Origin: Tetragonia tetragonoides
Lineage: Eukaryota > Streptophyta > Magnoliopsida > Caryophyllales > Aizoaceae
Direction of reading: 5' to 3'
DNA: 64,000 nucleotides
Assembly: GCA_038025085.1 (NCBI GenBank)
Contig: CM076144.1
Location: 13,237,501-13,301,500, forward strand
Positions 36,101 to 49,266 of this stretch are shown one piece after another. The notes under the pieces were generated by a model. It was given only the letters and a program-made list of their open reading frames with translations, searched no databases and was not told where the DNA came from. A program made the translations under genes and the position numbers. The stretch's first letter is position 1; each line of letters opens with the position of its first letter.

Positions 36101-39100
36101 AGTGAATAAAGTAAAAGACGAAAATTGCCAAGGCACACAAAATATAAACAACCTTTCCCACATCTTATGCGCATAACAGCCTCCCAAGCAGTCTCCCTAG
36201 TGAGATCTCTAGCCAGTTCGTGCCTCAACTTCTCTCCTTGAATTGATGATTGAAAATTAGGATAATAGTTAACTTGGCCACCGGTATATTTTGACAGAGT
36301 TCCTGCAGAAGGTAGGGAATTAGATCCCACACACATCACGTCAACGATGCTGATTTCTCATCAATGAAAAATTATGATAATGGAAGATGAAACAAGGAAT
36401 TATACTTGCAAAATATTAGAGAGGGAGAAGACAATATACTGTAAGAATTCTGATTATGATGTTTCTTTTCTTAACAACAACAAAGTATGTGTGAGGATTG
36501 TCATTTAAAAACAAAAAGACGGGAAAGTTATTGCTGCGGCAGTGAAACAAATTCCAGCCAACGCAGAGGGAGTTGTAAATATAGCATGAAGTTCAAATCT
36601 ACTTGAACAACAATTAGAAGATTTTTATTAGGACAGAAATAACCTTCAGCTTAGTGCTATGCTACAACAGAAGCCATGTTGAATTTAGTTGCTATTAAAC
36701 TAGGAGCTCTGTCTGTAGATAACTTATACACGTAATTATCACACTATTCTCTGAGGTTTTGGTGTGGAGAGAACATAGATGTTGTATTTCGTAATATAAC
36801 ACCAGGCTTTTGGTGTGGAGAGAACATAGATGTGCGGTGCCTGGACAGTAGACAGACCATCTTTCCCATCATCAAAAACTTCTTTCTTTGAGCTACACAA
36901 AGAAATGGCATAAACAGCTACCTTGGAATTATACGGTGACTGGTCACAACTGCTAGTTTGACTTTTCTTTGAGCAACCTATTATCTAAAATGGACACTAG
37001 AAAAGGACCAAAAGGGGTAACAAGGACTACCTTAGGTTATACAGTATTTGATAAAATTAATAGCAGATGGTTAGAAAATAATGAATTCCCAGTACAGGAT
37101 TACAGTGGAGGTTATAAATATAAAAGTAAAGAAGGTTAGAGAATGATGGGTACCCAGTGAAGCTATATCTGTATACTTGTCACTAAATGCATACACGTTA
37201 ACTCCTATCTGGTACTTCGTGAAATCAGCAGCCATTTGCTTATAGAATGGATCTTCAGCTACTCTTAGGGAATGTTCTTTATCAGTTCCATAGACTTTAA
37301 GATCATCACCACGTAATCTCAACCGACCAACTCCAATAGAAGGAAGTGAATTTTGGAAAATCAACAATTTGCCCCCAAGTTGACTCTGCATACAAGCAAA
37401 ATTTAGCAGGTATAAATAAAGGTTCATTATATACCAAAAGACTAGGTGTAGTCAGATAATGATCATAATACAAAAAAGCACGACATTTTTAATTATGAAA
37501 CTATAGTTGAAGTGAACAAAACCAACACACCATAACCATGAATGCAGCTTTCAAAGCAGGACCAAAAGCAGATTCTACATTTGTGGTGTCTTGAAACATG
37601 GAGGGGAGACTATCTAGAAATGACTCCACCACACTTCTTGATTCAGAGAGGTTCACAAGGAGATCATCTGGCAAAGGGACAAATATATCATCCACGTCTG
37701 AAACCACCATCATCTGGGGTTGCGTCAAAGTTGACTGGCCAAAGTAAGAAAACATGGATTAGCAATAACAGCTTTATAATAAGAGGACAGGATTATCACA
37801 GGAACTTCTTCGATCACACTAAACTCGAACATAGGAAAAGGTTTTCACTTGCCTTCATGTTATAGAAGTGTATGGTGCTGTCAAATGTTATGAAACCTAT
37901 TTGCGTTCTGGGGAATCCAGGAAGTTCATCCAGACAAGACTTGATAGTCTGAGCTACAACCTGAAAGACACAATAAACATCAGTTCCACTTCAATAATAT
38001 GATGCATAGCTCCAAGGACTGGTTGTGCAAGAACTGAGGCACTAGAGAATGATGAGCGGATAATGTTTGCAGCAGAAGTTTACAAGCAAAAGTTCCCGTG
38101 TCATCTTTTATAATACAAATAATTATCATCCCTCAAAGATAAGGTTACACTAATGACTAAACTGTGAACTGTTCCCTCAAAAAGAAAACTAATCAAGATG
38201 AGTGCACATAGAGTCAACAGGAAACACATTTTTGAGATCACAGAAATCAAAAAAAAACATCGCATGCATAAAACTTGGGCAAGTTGGCCATAAGGCTCAT
38301 GAGTCATAACTCAACCCCTTTTTAGAGGGAATACAGCAAAACTTAAAAACATCTGCACGCCTGTCCTACAATTAACAGCTACCTCTAAATATTAATGTAA
38401 CTATCCATCATCTCATCCCTAGCGATGATTCTTGGGTTTGAGTGGGAGACTCCTCTGGGGTCTTTTCATTACCTTGTCCTTTCCTCACGTTGCGCCCATT
38501 TCTCGGTTGCTAACTATGTTTGAAAGTCTAAGGCTCCCTTGAACATGTGTGCCTTTCTTTGGATTCTCGTATTGGATAGGCTGAACAACCATGATCTGCT
38601 ACAGCAGAGGAGGCTGGGTTGGGTGTTCTTTTCAGATGTATGTGTCTATGTGCCACCACGAATGCAAAAGCTACATGCACTTGTTCTTGTGTTGTGATCT
38701 TGCTCGGGGTTTGTGGGCGAGGCTTTTCAGTCTGAGAGATGAATATTTAGTTTTCCCTGGTTCATTTGTTAAGATTTTGCAAATCAGCTTTGTAGGGTTG
38801 GGGAGGGGGAAGGAGCAAGGAGCTTATGGTAGTGCACTTTTATGGCTACTTTTTGGTGCCTTTGACTAGAGGGAGAAACTCTAGGCTTTACTGGTATTAG
38901 TAAGCCGGTGGAATTTGTTTAGGATAGGGTGGTGTACTTGGCTTTCTTTGTGGGCCAAAGTGGCCTGGGCTTTTTAGGGGGGTGTCTCCGGCGATATTCG
39001 ACACCATTGGGGTTATTTGTAACTAGTTTTCTTGTTCCCTTTGAGGACTCCTTGTCCTCTTGCCTTTTTTCTTTTCTTTTTTTTTTTTTGGTCGGAAGCC

Positions 39101-41407
39101 GGCCCCTCCTTGCCCGAGCTACTCAACGATCTGTAAGGCTAGAAAACCACAAGAAGCCTTAGGAAGGATTATCCTAAGATGTCCATCGTCAATAAATTGG
39201 TGAGAAACTGGTCCAACAACGTCAACCAAAGAAGTAAAGTAGGACAGGAGTGACCAAAATTAGCCATAAAGTCGGCTTCCCTAAAGCTATGGAGGACTTC
39301 TACATTCTCAAAGAAGTGTAGATTGTCCTCTTGTCTTGTAACTATTTACTTCTCTCATTTAATTAAAAATTCTTATCAAAAAAATAATGTAATTATCTAT
39401 TTTATGCTTCTTAATGTCAGAAATATGCACACCGGAAACAGCCTCTCTACTACTTAATGTAAGACTGCTTACATTTGGACCTCTCCAAAGTATAGCCTTG
39501 GAAGAATCCTTCCTAGAACTCAGAAATATGCATGAAGTATAATACTCATATAACTCATGCTTATCTGCTTGAAACTTTGCATGGAAAAGGTTATTCCTCT
39601 CAGCTTTACTTCTTACCTCAAGCATACCACTCTTCACGGCAGAAACTGACACATCGATGAGGAAAAAGAACAGAGGCGGCATAGGTGGTCGCACCATATA
39701 TTCCGTTGGTGCAACAAACTCAACACTACCTTTGGTAAGCTCAGGTCGTTGATCGGCATCAATTCTTCTACCAGTGGCATCCAGGTGAGCACAAAAATCA
39801 CCAGGGACTGCACAACCGCAGTCAAGGCACAGTCAATCTCTCAACAAAGACTGGAAACATAATCTCACATAAACGAAGTATGTCCTTGAGACAACTGATA
39901 CAGTATCTCTCATGAAAGATACTCTACATATTTAAATAGTAACTACATGAAGCCTACCCATTGACAATAGTTGGCAACTTTGACTAGCATCGGGAGTTTA
40001 CCAACAAAATTATCACAACACAGAAATCAAGAGGAGCAATAGTTAGTCACAAAAACATTTGCCATTTTTATGCATAAAAGGAATTTGAATTTGAACAAGG
40101 AAAGGAAGGTCAATAACTACATAAAACAGGAGAATTAAGAGTTAAACCAGAGAAACAATTATCAGATTGTGACTCAGTTTCTATAGTTAACGCCTTACCA
40201 TCATTAAGCAGAGCACACATGTTACATCGCCACTTTCTTCCACTGTCTGTAAATGTTACATACGGATTTACATATGTACGACATCTTCTACAGCGAACTA
40301 TTCCGGCTGAACCGAAATTTACTACAGGCACTTCCTCCTGAAAAGTAAAAACATAGAGAAATCCATGATAAGCATATACATACCCATCAAATCATCTTAG
40401 AGAAAGAACTTGTAAATAAAACTATAAGCAAAGGTACTAACCCCTTCAGGAGCTTGAGCAAGAGGACAGACAACAGCTCCAAGTGGCAAATGCCACCTTG
40501 AGGCCAGTGATTGTGAATTTGGTATACCACTTGTAGTAAGCCGTAAAAATCTGGGACTACAGTTCATGGGATACATCTCAGTAAAGGCAACTGGCTCCAC
40601 ATCCCCTTCAAGTGGCCTTGGCAGTGCTATAGAATCAAGTCCAGCGTCCATGGATCCAGGTGCAGCACTCAATGCCAATGAGCTGAAATCTTCTATCAGA
40701 CCCTGCATAGAACTCGTTGGAGGAGCTGATAGGGGTTGTTGCATGACTGGCATACCTGGTTGCATGGTTGGCATACCTGGTTGCATCGATGGCATACCCG
40801 GTTGCATCGATGGCATACCTGGTTGTGAGGGAGGGGGACCATAGCCTGGCTGCTGAACGAAATAAGGCGGAGTTGATGTTGGTGGAGGTGGGCCATAAGC
40901 TTGAGGCGGAGATGCCATCTGCATAGGAGGTGATTGAGATGGAGGCCGGAAAGTTAGTGGTGGGCTCGGAGCTGGAACTCCAGGTCGTTGGATAGGTGGG
41001 GCCAGATTAGGTTGTACACCTATATTCATACTAGGGGGTCCTACAGGAGGCGTACGTGCAGGAGGAACCTGAGTTGGCACAGGGAACTGTGGGGTTGAAA
41101 AACGCGGAAATTGGTTTGGCGGAGGCGTAGGATGAAAATATGATTGCCGCGGTGCTGGTGGAGCAGATGTTGATGGATCAACAAACGAAGCAGGTGGAGA
41201 AGGCCTGAATGTAGAAGGCTGAGTTCCAGCCGTTGGGGAAGGTGATGCGAGAGGCATTCCGCTGATTGGAGGTGAGGTTGGAGGAGGTCTAGAAGCTATA
41301 GGACCAGATTGTACAAATGGACTTGTAGCAGGGGGAGATGCTGCTGCAAAAGGGGTAGCCGCTGGCCGACCCGGAAAATTCGGTCGACCCGGATTCTCGG
41401 TCGCCAT
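33195..41407 (-). CDS. SEC24A: COPII coat cargo-selection subunit SEC24A
   Basis: Twelve exons (transcript order): 41407-40442, 40337-40199, 39807-39617, 37960-37853, 37734-37531, 37385-37154, 36302-36153, 36047-35902, 35756-35603, 35514-35192, 35100-34930, 33428-33195; 3018 nt, 1005 aa. The true ATG gives [15 protein letters not shown], as in plant SEC24A. The first 240 residues are a Pro-rich disordered region with an [13 protein letters not shown] repeat (about 40730-40810). It is followed by the zinc finger ([18 protein letters not shown]), the trunk/vWA domain ([20 protein letters not shown]), beta-sandwich, helical and gelsolin-like domains, and the C-terminus [13 protein letters not shown]. 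Known role: Sec23/Sec24 inner COPII coat at ER exit sites, binding cargo export signals. All introns are GT-AG except the one after exon 4, which starts GC (AAG/GCAAGT). Intron 3 holds nested LINE fragments. Confidence 0.93.
38440..39385 (+). mobile_element. Decayed L1-type LINE 3' fragment in SEC24A intron 3, split by a second insertion
   Basis: Plus-strand frames, with stops and frameshifts, give [39 protein letters not shown] and similar pieces of the zf-RVT region of plant LINE ORF2. The 3' end is TTTAATTAAAAATTCTTATC followed by a short A run (39358-39384), a typical LINE tail. The element is antisense to SEC24A and is interrupted at 39067-39322. Confidence 0.75.
39052..39337 (-). mobile_element. 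Short LINE or retroelement 3' fragment nested in the LINE remnant
   Basis: A 256-bp insert (39067-39322) starts with a T-rich tract (poly-A on the minus strand). It is flanked by the 15-bp direct repeat TTGTCCTCTTGCCTT (39052-39066) and TTGTCCTCTTGTCTT (39323-39337), one mismatch. This is a target-primed retroposition into the 3' end of the older LINE. Confidence 0.8.
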
Positions 41408-42310
41408 TTGATTCAACTTTTACCTACTTCCTTCCTCCCCTTTCACAAACTATGCCCCTATAATCCGAACCTGCCCCAAACAATGCATCCCAAAAAACAA
41501 AAAATGAAAAAATAAATCCACTAAGGACCTGCAAGAAGAAAGTAATCTAGGGCATGTTCAAATAATGATATGTACACAAATTAACACTTGTTCATTCATC
41601 TCTTTCACTTCAATTATCCTACATATTATGTTCAACTTCAACAAGAGCTAACCAGTTACAATTCTGAAAATTTTCAACTTCACATTACAACATACTAAAT
41701 CAAAACCTCTTAACAATTACCCTTTACACCTAATTAAACTAAAGCATCAAACCAATTCATATTTTCCCAACTAAATCAACAAACGAAACAATAGCTAAAC
41801 CCCGTCCTTGCCAATTGCCATAGGCACTCAGTAGCCTCATAAGAATTAAGATTTACTGGATTGATGGCATTAGCATTTAATTTGAAGCATCGTTACAATA
41901 TATCGTAATCAAAACAGCTGAATTAGCTAACTCAATGAAAACAAATCAGATCAATGAAACACAATTTTATAATTCAATTGGACAAATTAGTTGAAAGATC
42001 TGATCTATTAAGCAGATACAATTAAGAGAGAGAAATGGACGAACCAGGTGAGGAGAGAGATAATCCGGCCAACGGGTCCGGTCCCGTCAATGGCGAGCGA
42101 GATCGAGGAGAGTGGAGAGAGAAAAAGAGAGACGAGAAGAGAGAACTGATTTCCCCACGGCAGAATACTGATGCCACGAGGGTGCCTCTCTTTTTTTTCA
42201 TAAAAAAAAAAAAAAAATCCACGCACCAAAAGAAAAGAGAGTTACCGATGTATGTTGTTTTTTCTTTATTTTTTTTAGTTTGTTTGTCCCTCGGATCAAC
42301 CACTATTCCA
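41408..42310 (-). promoter_or_regulatory. SEC24A 5' UTR, possible leader intron, and promoter
   Basis: Upstream of the SEC24A ATG is an A+T-rich stretch that could be a leader intron (41520-42010). Beyond it is a CT-rich strand (TCTCTC on the gene strand, 42020-42150) typical of plant 5' leaders. The exact start of transcription and splice sites cannot be set from the sequence. Confidence 0.4.
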
Positions 42311-42439
42311 AATTGAAATTGAATACACCAATTTCTAATTTTTTTGTGAATTGAATTTGAAATTTATTGGCACTAGATACTAATTTTGTAGAGTTGGATT
42401 TGGATTTGGTGATACCCAACAATTCCTAATCTTTCTTAT

Positions 42440-43446
42440 GCGCCGAATTGCCAGATGGGTATATTTATTGATCCCCTTTCATCACATGGGTATATTTAAA
42501 ATCTTCGGTGCCATATAGGTATATAAATTGACACTTCAGCGCACATGAATCCAAAATCTCGCCACCGGCAACTAAAATCAAAAAAAAAAAAACACATTTT
42601 CAAAATTTTCTTATTTTCTTTAACTATTTTATTTTTCTTCTCTCTCCTGATTGCCAAGTTTAATGTTTCCATTTTCCTTTTTCTTCCTCCTATTCTACCT
42701 TCATCTTTTTCCCCTCTCTCCCTCCCTTCCCGTGCTTCAATAGCAGTTATATCACCCACAAAAGTTGACGATAACTCTAAATTATGTGGACACATTCTAT
42801 ATAAATTTGATATTGTGGATTCCTCTTCATTCCTTTTCTCTCACTTCACAGCAAATCTCATTATTTATGTTGGCCAAATTCACTTAAATGCGACCCTTTG
42901 TGTATCATATGTTCTATTGGAGATTGTGGCATTTAGAGAAGCAAAGCATCCATTAGTTTCACATACACTCAACCCAGTTGTAATAAAACCCCTAATATTT
43001 AATGTTTAATCAAAATAACATAAAAGGGAAGGAAAGACGGTAGGGAAAGATACGAAAAGAAGTCGGTGAGTTGGCGACCGACGTAACCAATAACGGAGAC
43101 GATTGAGGTGGAGAACATGTGTCGAAAATGTCTTGATTTTTCATTTCCCGCCCTTATCGTGTATGGAAACTTCAACATTTCTATTCGATCAAAATAAGGG
43201 ACAGAAAAACAGAGTAATAAAAAATAGAAGAATAAAGAAAAGTAATTAGTTTTAAGAAACTGAAGAATCTAGAAAAAAAAACAGAAAAATCATGATTTTC
43301 TTTAATTAATTTAGTCACCGACGGCGAGATTTTGGACCCATTTGCGCAAAAGTGTTGATTTATATACCCATTTGGCGCCGGAGTTTTTATATATACCAAT
43401 GTGGTGAAAGATGGTTATTAAATATACCCATCTGGCAATTCGGCGC
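42440..43446. mobile_element. Non-autonomous MULE-like element with 130-bp TIRs
   Basis: The left end GCGCCGAATTGCCAGATGGG is matched exactly by the inverted right end. Similarity continues about 130 bp inward to the CAAAATCTCGCC block on both sides. The duplication TTTCTTAT lies at 42432-42439 and 43447-43454. Length 1007 bp. No transposase is encoded, and the short ORF inside is low-complexity. Confidence 0.85.
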
Positions 43447-43454
43447 TTTCTTAT

Positions 43455-45279
43455 ATATACGGATTCATTTTAAAATCCGAATTTATTACTTTTAAGAAAA
43501 AGTAATTTTAAATTTATACATAAAAAATTCTTCGTCTTAATTATTATTTCAGACCAACAAATACTATTTTTATAGATGATAAAAAAACAAATACTATTTT
43601 CTAAAGATACATCAAATTTCTCTTTACGTTTTTCTCCCACTAAATTTGGGGTCTATTTGTTACTAACTAACGAGTGGCAAGTTAGAAACCTCACATAAAT
43701 AGCGAATTGTTTGAATTTTTAAATGAAATATTCGATTTTGGTTTCAGATACCCACAGGGCCACGGGTTTCGAGACATTCGTAATTGAAATTGGGTTATGT
43801 TGGGTACCCAACTAATTCTGATTCCAAAAATCTAAAATCGTTGAAATTGGTTGATATTGATTTCTATTTTTGAAAACCTTATTGGATCTGTCAACCTGGT
43901 CCCGGTGATTCCACTCACCCCTTATGTTATGGTCCATAACTCCATATTCCCTAAAAATATAGATTATTCGCATATGATAAATTTGTTATAATTTCTAGTA
44001 TAATCCAAAATTTTAAACATTTATTTATAGTGATTGTCAATTGTAATAAGGTTAATACAAAAACCAATAAAAATAAGCTAATTTGGAGCCTCAAAGAGTA
44101 CTAAAGTAGTAACATATTCACTTACCATTTGTCTAGTGATCAATGAAGATTCATCTCTCATATTAAATAAGATAATATAAATAAGAAATTTTTTCTCCAT
44201 GCCCCAATTTGGCCCAATGTGAACTTACCTACCAAATACAAAACAAACCCAAGTAAAACTAAAATTAGATGTGTAAATCTTATTTGAGACCAACTTACAA
44301 AAAAATGGGATTACTATTTTAATTTGTATAGATCACTTACTATGAGCAATTACCTTTACTTTATTAAAAAGTAATCCTCATTTTATCAAAAATTACGATA
44401 AAATTGCTTATACAAGTTTTTGTGTTATACTAATACCAGACTTAGATCATGTTTTTCAGAAAGTGAGACTTGTAGGATCCAATGATGATTTCAAATGTGG
44501 CAGAACCAAATTGGCCTAAAATTGTAGCGGCATAAAATCATCGGCCTTAGAATGCTTCTTTCTCAATAGGCCCAGCTTTTAATATGGGCCTGCTACTCTG
44601 TTTGTTGGGCACTATCATAAATCTGGGCCTTTTTGTGTTGCTCGATCTCAGTCTCGTGAGTTCGGCTATCAAAAGCTAAACCACAAGTCGGGCCCCGTGA
44701 ATAGGCCTTGATACATCCAAAGTCAAGCAAGCCCAGCGAAAAATGAGTGGTAATAGGCCCACATGAGTATTTCGTCAAAACCATTTTTCTTTATTTCTCT
44801 CATTTTCAGCAAAATAAGTCAATTTTGAAAAAAATAAAATAATAAAGTACTCATATTAAACAAAGATTATTCACAATAAATTATCCAAACACACGAAAAC
44901 TAATATAAAATTGTCTTATTGTGAGACATTTACATTATGACCAAAATGTGTTACATTATCCAAATGGACTAGATTCAAATCTACTCACATAGATCTCAGT
45001 AGCTCTTTTACACCAAAAAAAAAAAAAATCTACTTCTATATCGACGGACATATATAAACAAGATTTAATAGCATGGACCTATATAAACAAGATTTAATAG
45101 CATGGACCTATGCACTCGGATGTACCTATTACCACAACTTTTAGAAATGTGCTCAGTCAAATGTATTTTATAACTCATGCTTTAAAATTGACAAACGCCT
45201 AATCTATTTAATTTGGAACTTGGGAGTATCTACCTAAATAATTCTAAGTGTACCCTTTACTAGTCGGCCTTGAAAAAAT
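43455..45279. other. Intergenic A+T-rich DNA
   Basis: No gene or transposon ends were recognised. A 33-bp tandem duplication (ATATAAACAAGATTTAATAG twice) lies at about 45051-45113. Confidence 0.5.
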
Positions 45280-45856
45280 TAGAGATGATAATGGGGCGGG
45301 ACGGGGGTGGATATATGTATATACATACCCATATCCACCTGGCTACGGTGAATGTGCCACCCGTCCATCCTCGCCATGGGTAAGATCCCAAAACCATCCC
45401 CACCCCAGTGGGTCCAGTGGGTATGAGATGGAAACCATACTCACCCCAATTACCCAGTGGATATCCATACCCACCTAATACCTGCCCCAAAATCACCTGA
45501 CGTCCGCCTTAAATTCACCTTATACCTGCATAAAGCAATTAGAATATATTTAACAAAGAAACACAATAAACATGCAAATTGTGCCATTATTACAAACAGC
45601 AAAATTAAGATACATTTGGGTAAATTGTGTCAATACATTTTATATTTATAAATTTTACACTTTTTTATTTTTAGGTGGGTATGAGGCGGGTATACAATTA
45701 GGGATCAACACAAATCATCCCCGCCCCATCCCCATGGCAATTTTTCTTTTTAAAAACCAACCCCACCCCATCCCCGCCTGACACTCTCTCATTCCCACCC
45801 CAACTGAGATGGATACGGGACGAAATCCACATATACCCGCTCCACTGCAATCCCTT
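45280..45856. mobile_element. hAT-like non-autonomous element
   Basis: The left end TAGAGATGATAATGGGGCGG and the inverted right end AAGGGATTGCAGTGGAGCGG align without gaps and resemble the GGGATGGCAATGGGGCGGG terminus of plant hAT families. The interior is rich in CCCATACCCAC words. No clean 8-bp duplication is seen (GAAAAAAT / CTGAAAAA), so the element is old or the ends are slightly off. Confidence 0.6.
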
Positions 45857-46463
45857 CTGAAAAACCATGCTCCAAGGTTGATTCACATTCACTCATTCAA
45901 TAAGGCTAAAGTCTAAACCTACCCACTACTTACCATGGCTAAACCATTCAATCATTGAGCTAGCAGCTATGAAGTGGGCTTGATTGAGTGATCAAAAGTC
46001 CAAGAATGGTGCACCACCATTCAAAGTCTTCAAATTCGTACTGATTAAATGGACTAGCTCCATACATATGAGAGTAGTACTATAGTATGGAGTTATTTTT
46101 TGCTGTATGTTGTATCATGTCACCTTAATGTTATAAGTCAATATTGTTATTCTGTGATATATTTGTAGTCACTTGAAGGTTGAATATGTTAGAACTTCAA
46201 AGGCCATTTAATGTGCCATTGCTTCCTATGCTAATCAATTAGTAATTTGTTACATTTATGGTTGCATTATTGGCATTGCTATGTATGGTACGAAAAGAAT
46301 AGTAGTTCAGCATATGAGTTCCTTTTCTTGTACGGAAAACCACTACATGACACCTACTTGATAGTTGCAGCAAGGACTCAAGGAGACCTTTGAACAAAAT
46401 TAATGGCAGAGTTATTAGTTTATGATTCATTGACGCACAGGTATTGTTACTCGTCTTGATTAA

Positions 46464-46753
46464 AGGCCAGTTTGGCCTAGCTCCTATAAATTTAATTTTT
46501 CTTTCCAAATTTGTTCTTGTTCACCCCTTTTTATCCACTCCTCCATCCATTTCCAACTTCTAAGAAGTTAAAATAATGCTAGAAGTGGAAGGAGAAGGAG
46601 AAGCTACAATTTGTAACTTCTTCTTCTAGTCCAATTGTACCTTTCAACTTCTTAGAAGTTAGAAATGGAGGGAAGAGTGGATAAAAGGGGGATGAGCAAG
46701 AACAAATTTGGAAGGAGAATGAGAAGTTGGTAGAAGGTAGGCCAAACGGGCCC
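46464..46753. mobile_element. Tourist-like MITE
   Basis: Inverted ends AGGCCAGTTTGGCC and GGCCAAACGGGCCC are flanked by TAA at 46461-46463 and 46754-46756, the 3-bp TWA duplication of PIF/Harbinger elements. The 290-bp interior is largely self-complementary (CAACTTCTTAGAAGTT region). Confidence 0.78.
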
Positions 46754-46756
46754 TAA

Positions 46757-48401
46757 AGATGTATACTTTTCCAATGCACAATTGAATCATGAGTAAAAGG
46801 CATGTCATTGAATTATTGGATTGAGCTGAACTCCATTTCTATAATATGTGCCCATTTATACACACCAAACTAATTAATGAGCCCCAAACTAGAAAATGTA
46901 ACATAAGAAATGTGATGTATCTGAATATTTCAGTATATTCTATTCTTTACTATTAACAATATATACTAATAGGTTTACAGAAGGGAAGTTGAGCCGGAGC
47001 CCTAATACAGACATAAGGCCTGACTATACATGAGCCTAATATGAATAACTAAATATTTACATATTTCAGTATATTTTATCAGTATCATCTTAATAAAAAT
47101 GGATATTGTGTACTGCTCTATTTCTTTTGCAGTAATTAGTTCAGTTGAGTTCAGTTTAGTTCACTGATCTATGTTTTCTATTACGGATTACTATTTTAGT
47201 TCACTGGTAAAAGAGATACTCATTGTCAATCACAAAAACTTCAAATTTTGGTGTATTTACATAGATCATGAGTTCATGGTCACTAATCAGGAATTGATAA
47301 CTAGATAATGATGGGGGTTAAGATTAACCATCCAGCTGTTTACAACATTCTAATCCAATTCTAATACATCAATACGAGTATATTGGTTACTATTGAATTT
47401 TCAAGGGTTCATTCTGATATTATTATATATGACTCATATATGAACAATACCAATCATGAAAAGGGACGATTATTATATTATCGAGTATTATAATAGTACT
47501 AACCACGCGTGCTCCAAACTTGAAACTTGAGCGTATATGGTAAATTTTTCCACGTCCGGTGAGGAAAATGAATCTTGTATAATGATTGTACATTACAATT
47601 ATTCTTATGTGTCTATTTCTTTCCTTTCCCCTTTTTCACTCTACCACAAATATCTCCCTGAAATTCCAAGTAATAATGGCAATTTTATCACTTCTCTCAC
47701 ATAAAAAAAAGGTTATAATGTACAATCATTATATGAATATCATTGTCCGTCGAGTACGTAATAAACCTAGGGAAGAGATCGAAGACATCAACTAATGAAC
47801 AAAACTCAATTGATGGGAGGCAAATAGGTCAACGACAATCCTCTGAGGCGCCGCTTCAAAAGTCTTCCCCTGTTCTTAGTTTTATACAAAAAAATATATA
47901 TATTTGAATATATATAATTTCAGTAGGAAAAAGAAAAGAAAAAGGTTGAAAACATTATTTTTAAGATGATGACGGTTTTTGTTTCTCAGCTCATCACACC
48001 AAAGCATGCATCATTGGGTTGGCTACTTGCCTCCTCAGTGGGGCTTCCACTTCAAGCCATGCACACGCTTAGCGTAGTAGTACAAACTAAAGTATTTTTC
48101 ATGGTCTTTGGTGGTACTTCCTACATCATATTGATTTATTATCCCACATTGAGTAATATGTAATGAATTAAGATCAAAATATATGTATGCAATGTGATAT
48201 CGATCAATCCAATGATATGGTATTATACACATGCACACACTTAGTGTTTGGCTTGAGTAATTAATGATTATTATGTGTCATACGAATTGAAGGTATTAGG
48301 TATATATTATTGTTTCGAATGGTTTTGTTAGCTTGCATGGCGGTGTGTATATGATTCTGTTGAGGTTATTATTATTATTTTTGAATGGTAAATTAACTTC
48401 C
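46757..48401. other. Intergenic DNA
   Basis: A+T-rich sequence with short unsupported ORFs only. Nothing recognised. Confidence 0.5.
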
Positions 48402-48658
48402 GACTTTGTTGGAGTCTAGTCGTCTTAGTTGGAGTCATGTTAGGAGAGATGAGAACAAGGCGGCTCACTTTAAAGCGCTTTGGATCCGGCCTATTCCATT
48501 TTCAATTAAAATTTGGATTGAGGGAGGGCCAGAAGAATTGTTAGATTAATTATATTGTTTCAGACCATTGTAACTCTTTCATTGAGTAATAAATTGACTT
48601 AGTTTCTCAAAAAGTAAAAATAAATAAATAAATAAATAAAATAAAAGACTTTGTTGGA
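48402..48658 (+). mobile_element. Short 5'-truncated LINE (RNase H end only)
   Basis: The 233-bp insert (48414-48646) is flanked by the exact 12-bp duplication GACTTTGTTGGA (48402-48413 and 48647-48658). It ends in an AAAT-rich tail. The plus strand encodes SWSHVRRDENKAAHFKALW, the C-terminal RNase H motif of plant LINE ORF2, related to SHVKRDGNAVAHHL of the LINE at 12.9-15.2 kb. Confidence 0.9.
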
Positions 48659-49011
48659 AATGAGATTTTTGAACTCAAGTCATTGATGGAAACAAGTAGG
48701 GGTGACCCATCCAAAGCTCTCCGCCAAAATTAATTATTATTAATGAACATTTTTCTATTAGAGTACTTTGTTAATAACTCCTATTAGACAAGTTTTGCCC
48801 GGTGCTTGAAAACTACTCGTATTTACATACCTGATCGGCTGATCCTTTATAGTGCTAGCAAGCTAGGCTGCTAATCATGCAGTACAGTTATGCAATGCTT
48901 GCCAATCAAGCAAGATTCAATGTATAATGGTTGACGCTTGTTTTGGCATGTTTGCATAGTCCGTGTATATCAAGACTTATTTTTTGCTTGACCATAAATG
49001 ACACAAATTTA

Positions 49012-49263
49012 GGCTCCGTTTGATTCAGTTAGATAAAACTGATATTAACTAAACTAAACTGAATTGATTTTTTAAACTTGACCGTTAACCATTTAAAATT
49101 TGTCCAAACATAGTCAATATTGGACTCATTTGAAAGAATGCTTTGAGATCTTTCCGATAACATAACTATCATCATGAAATTACGCATGAACTGAACTGAA
49201 CTGAAATAGACTGAACTGAACTGAAATGAATTTAAGTAAAATTAAGGTAAATCAAACAGAACC
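49012..49263. mobile_element. Tourist-like MITE
   Basis: Ends GGCTCCGTTTGATT and AATCAAACAGAACC are inverted relatives, flanked by TTA at 49009-49011 and 49264-49266. Length 252 bp. Confidence 0.8.
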
Positions 49264-49266
49264 TTA

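Noticed and set aside
38591..39162. Plus-strand genes inside SEC24A intron 3
   Set aside because: The frames contain LINE zf-RVT motifs broken by stops and frameshifts, so they are retroelement remnants.
41408..41416. SEC24A start three codons upstream (MNQ extension)
   Set aside because: The upstream codon is TTG, not ATG; the next codon set begins MATENPG as in plant SEC24A.
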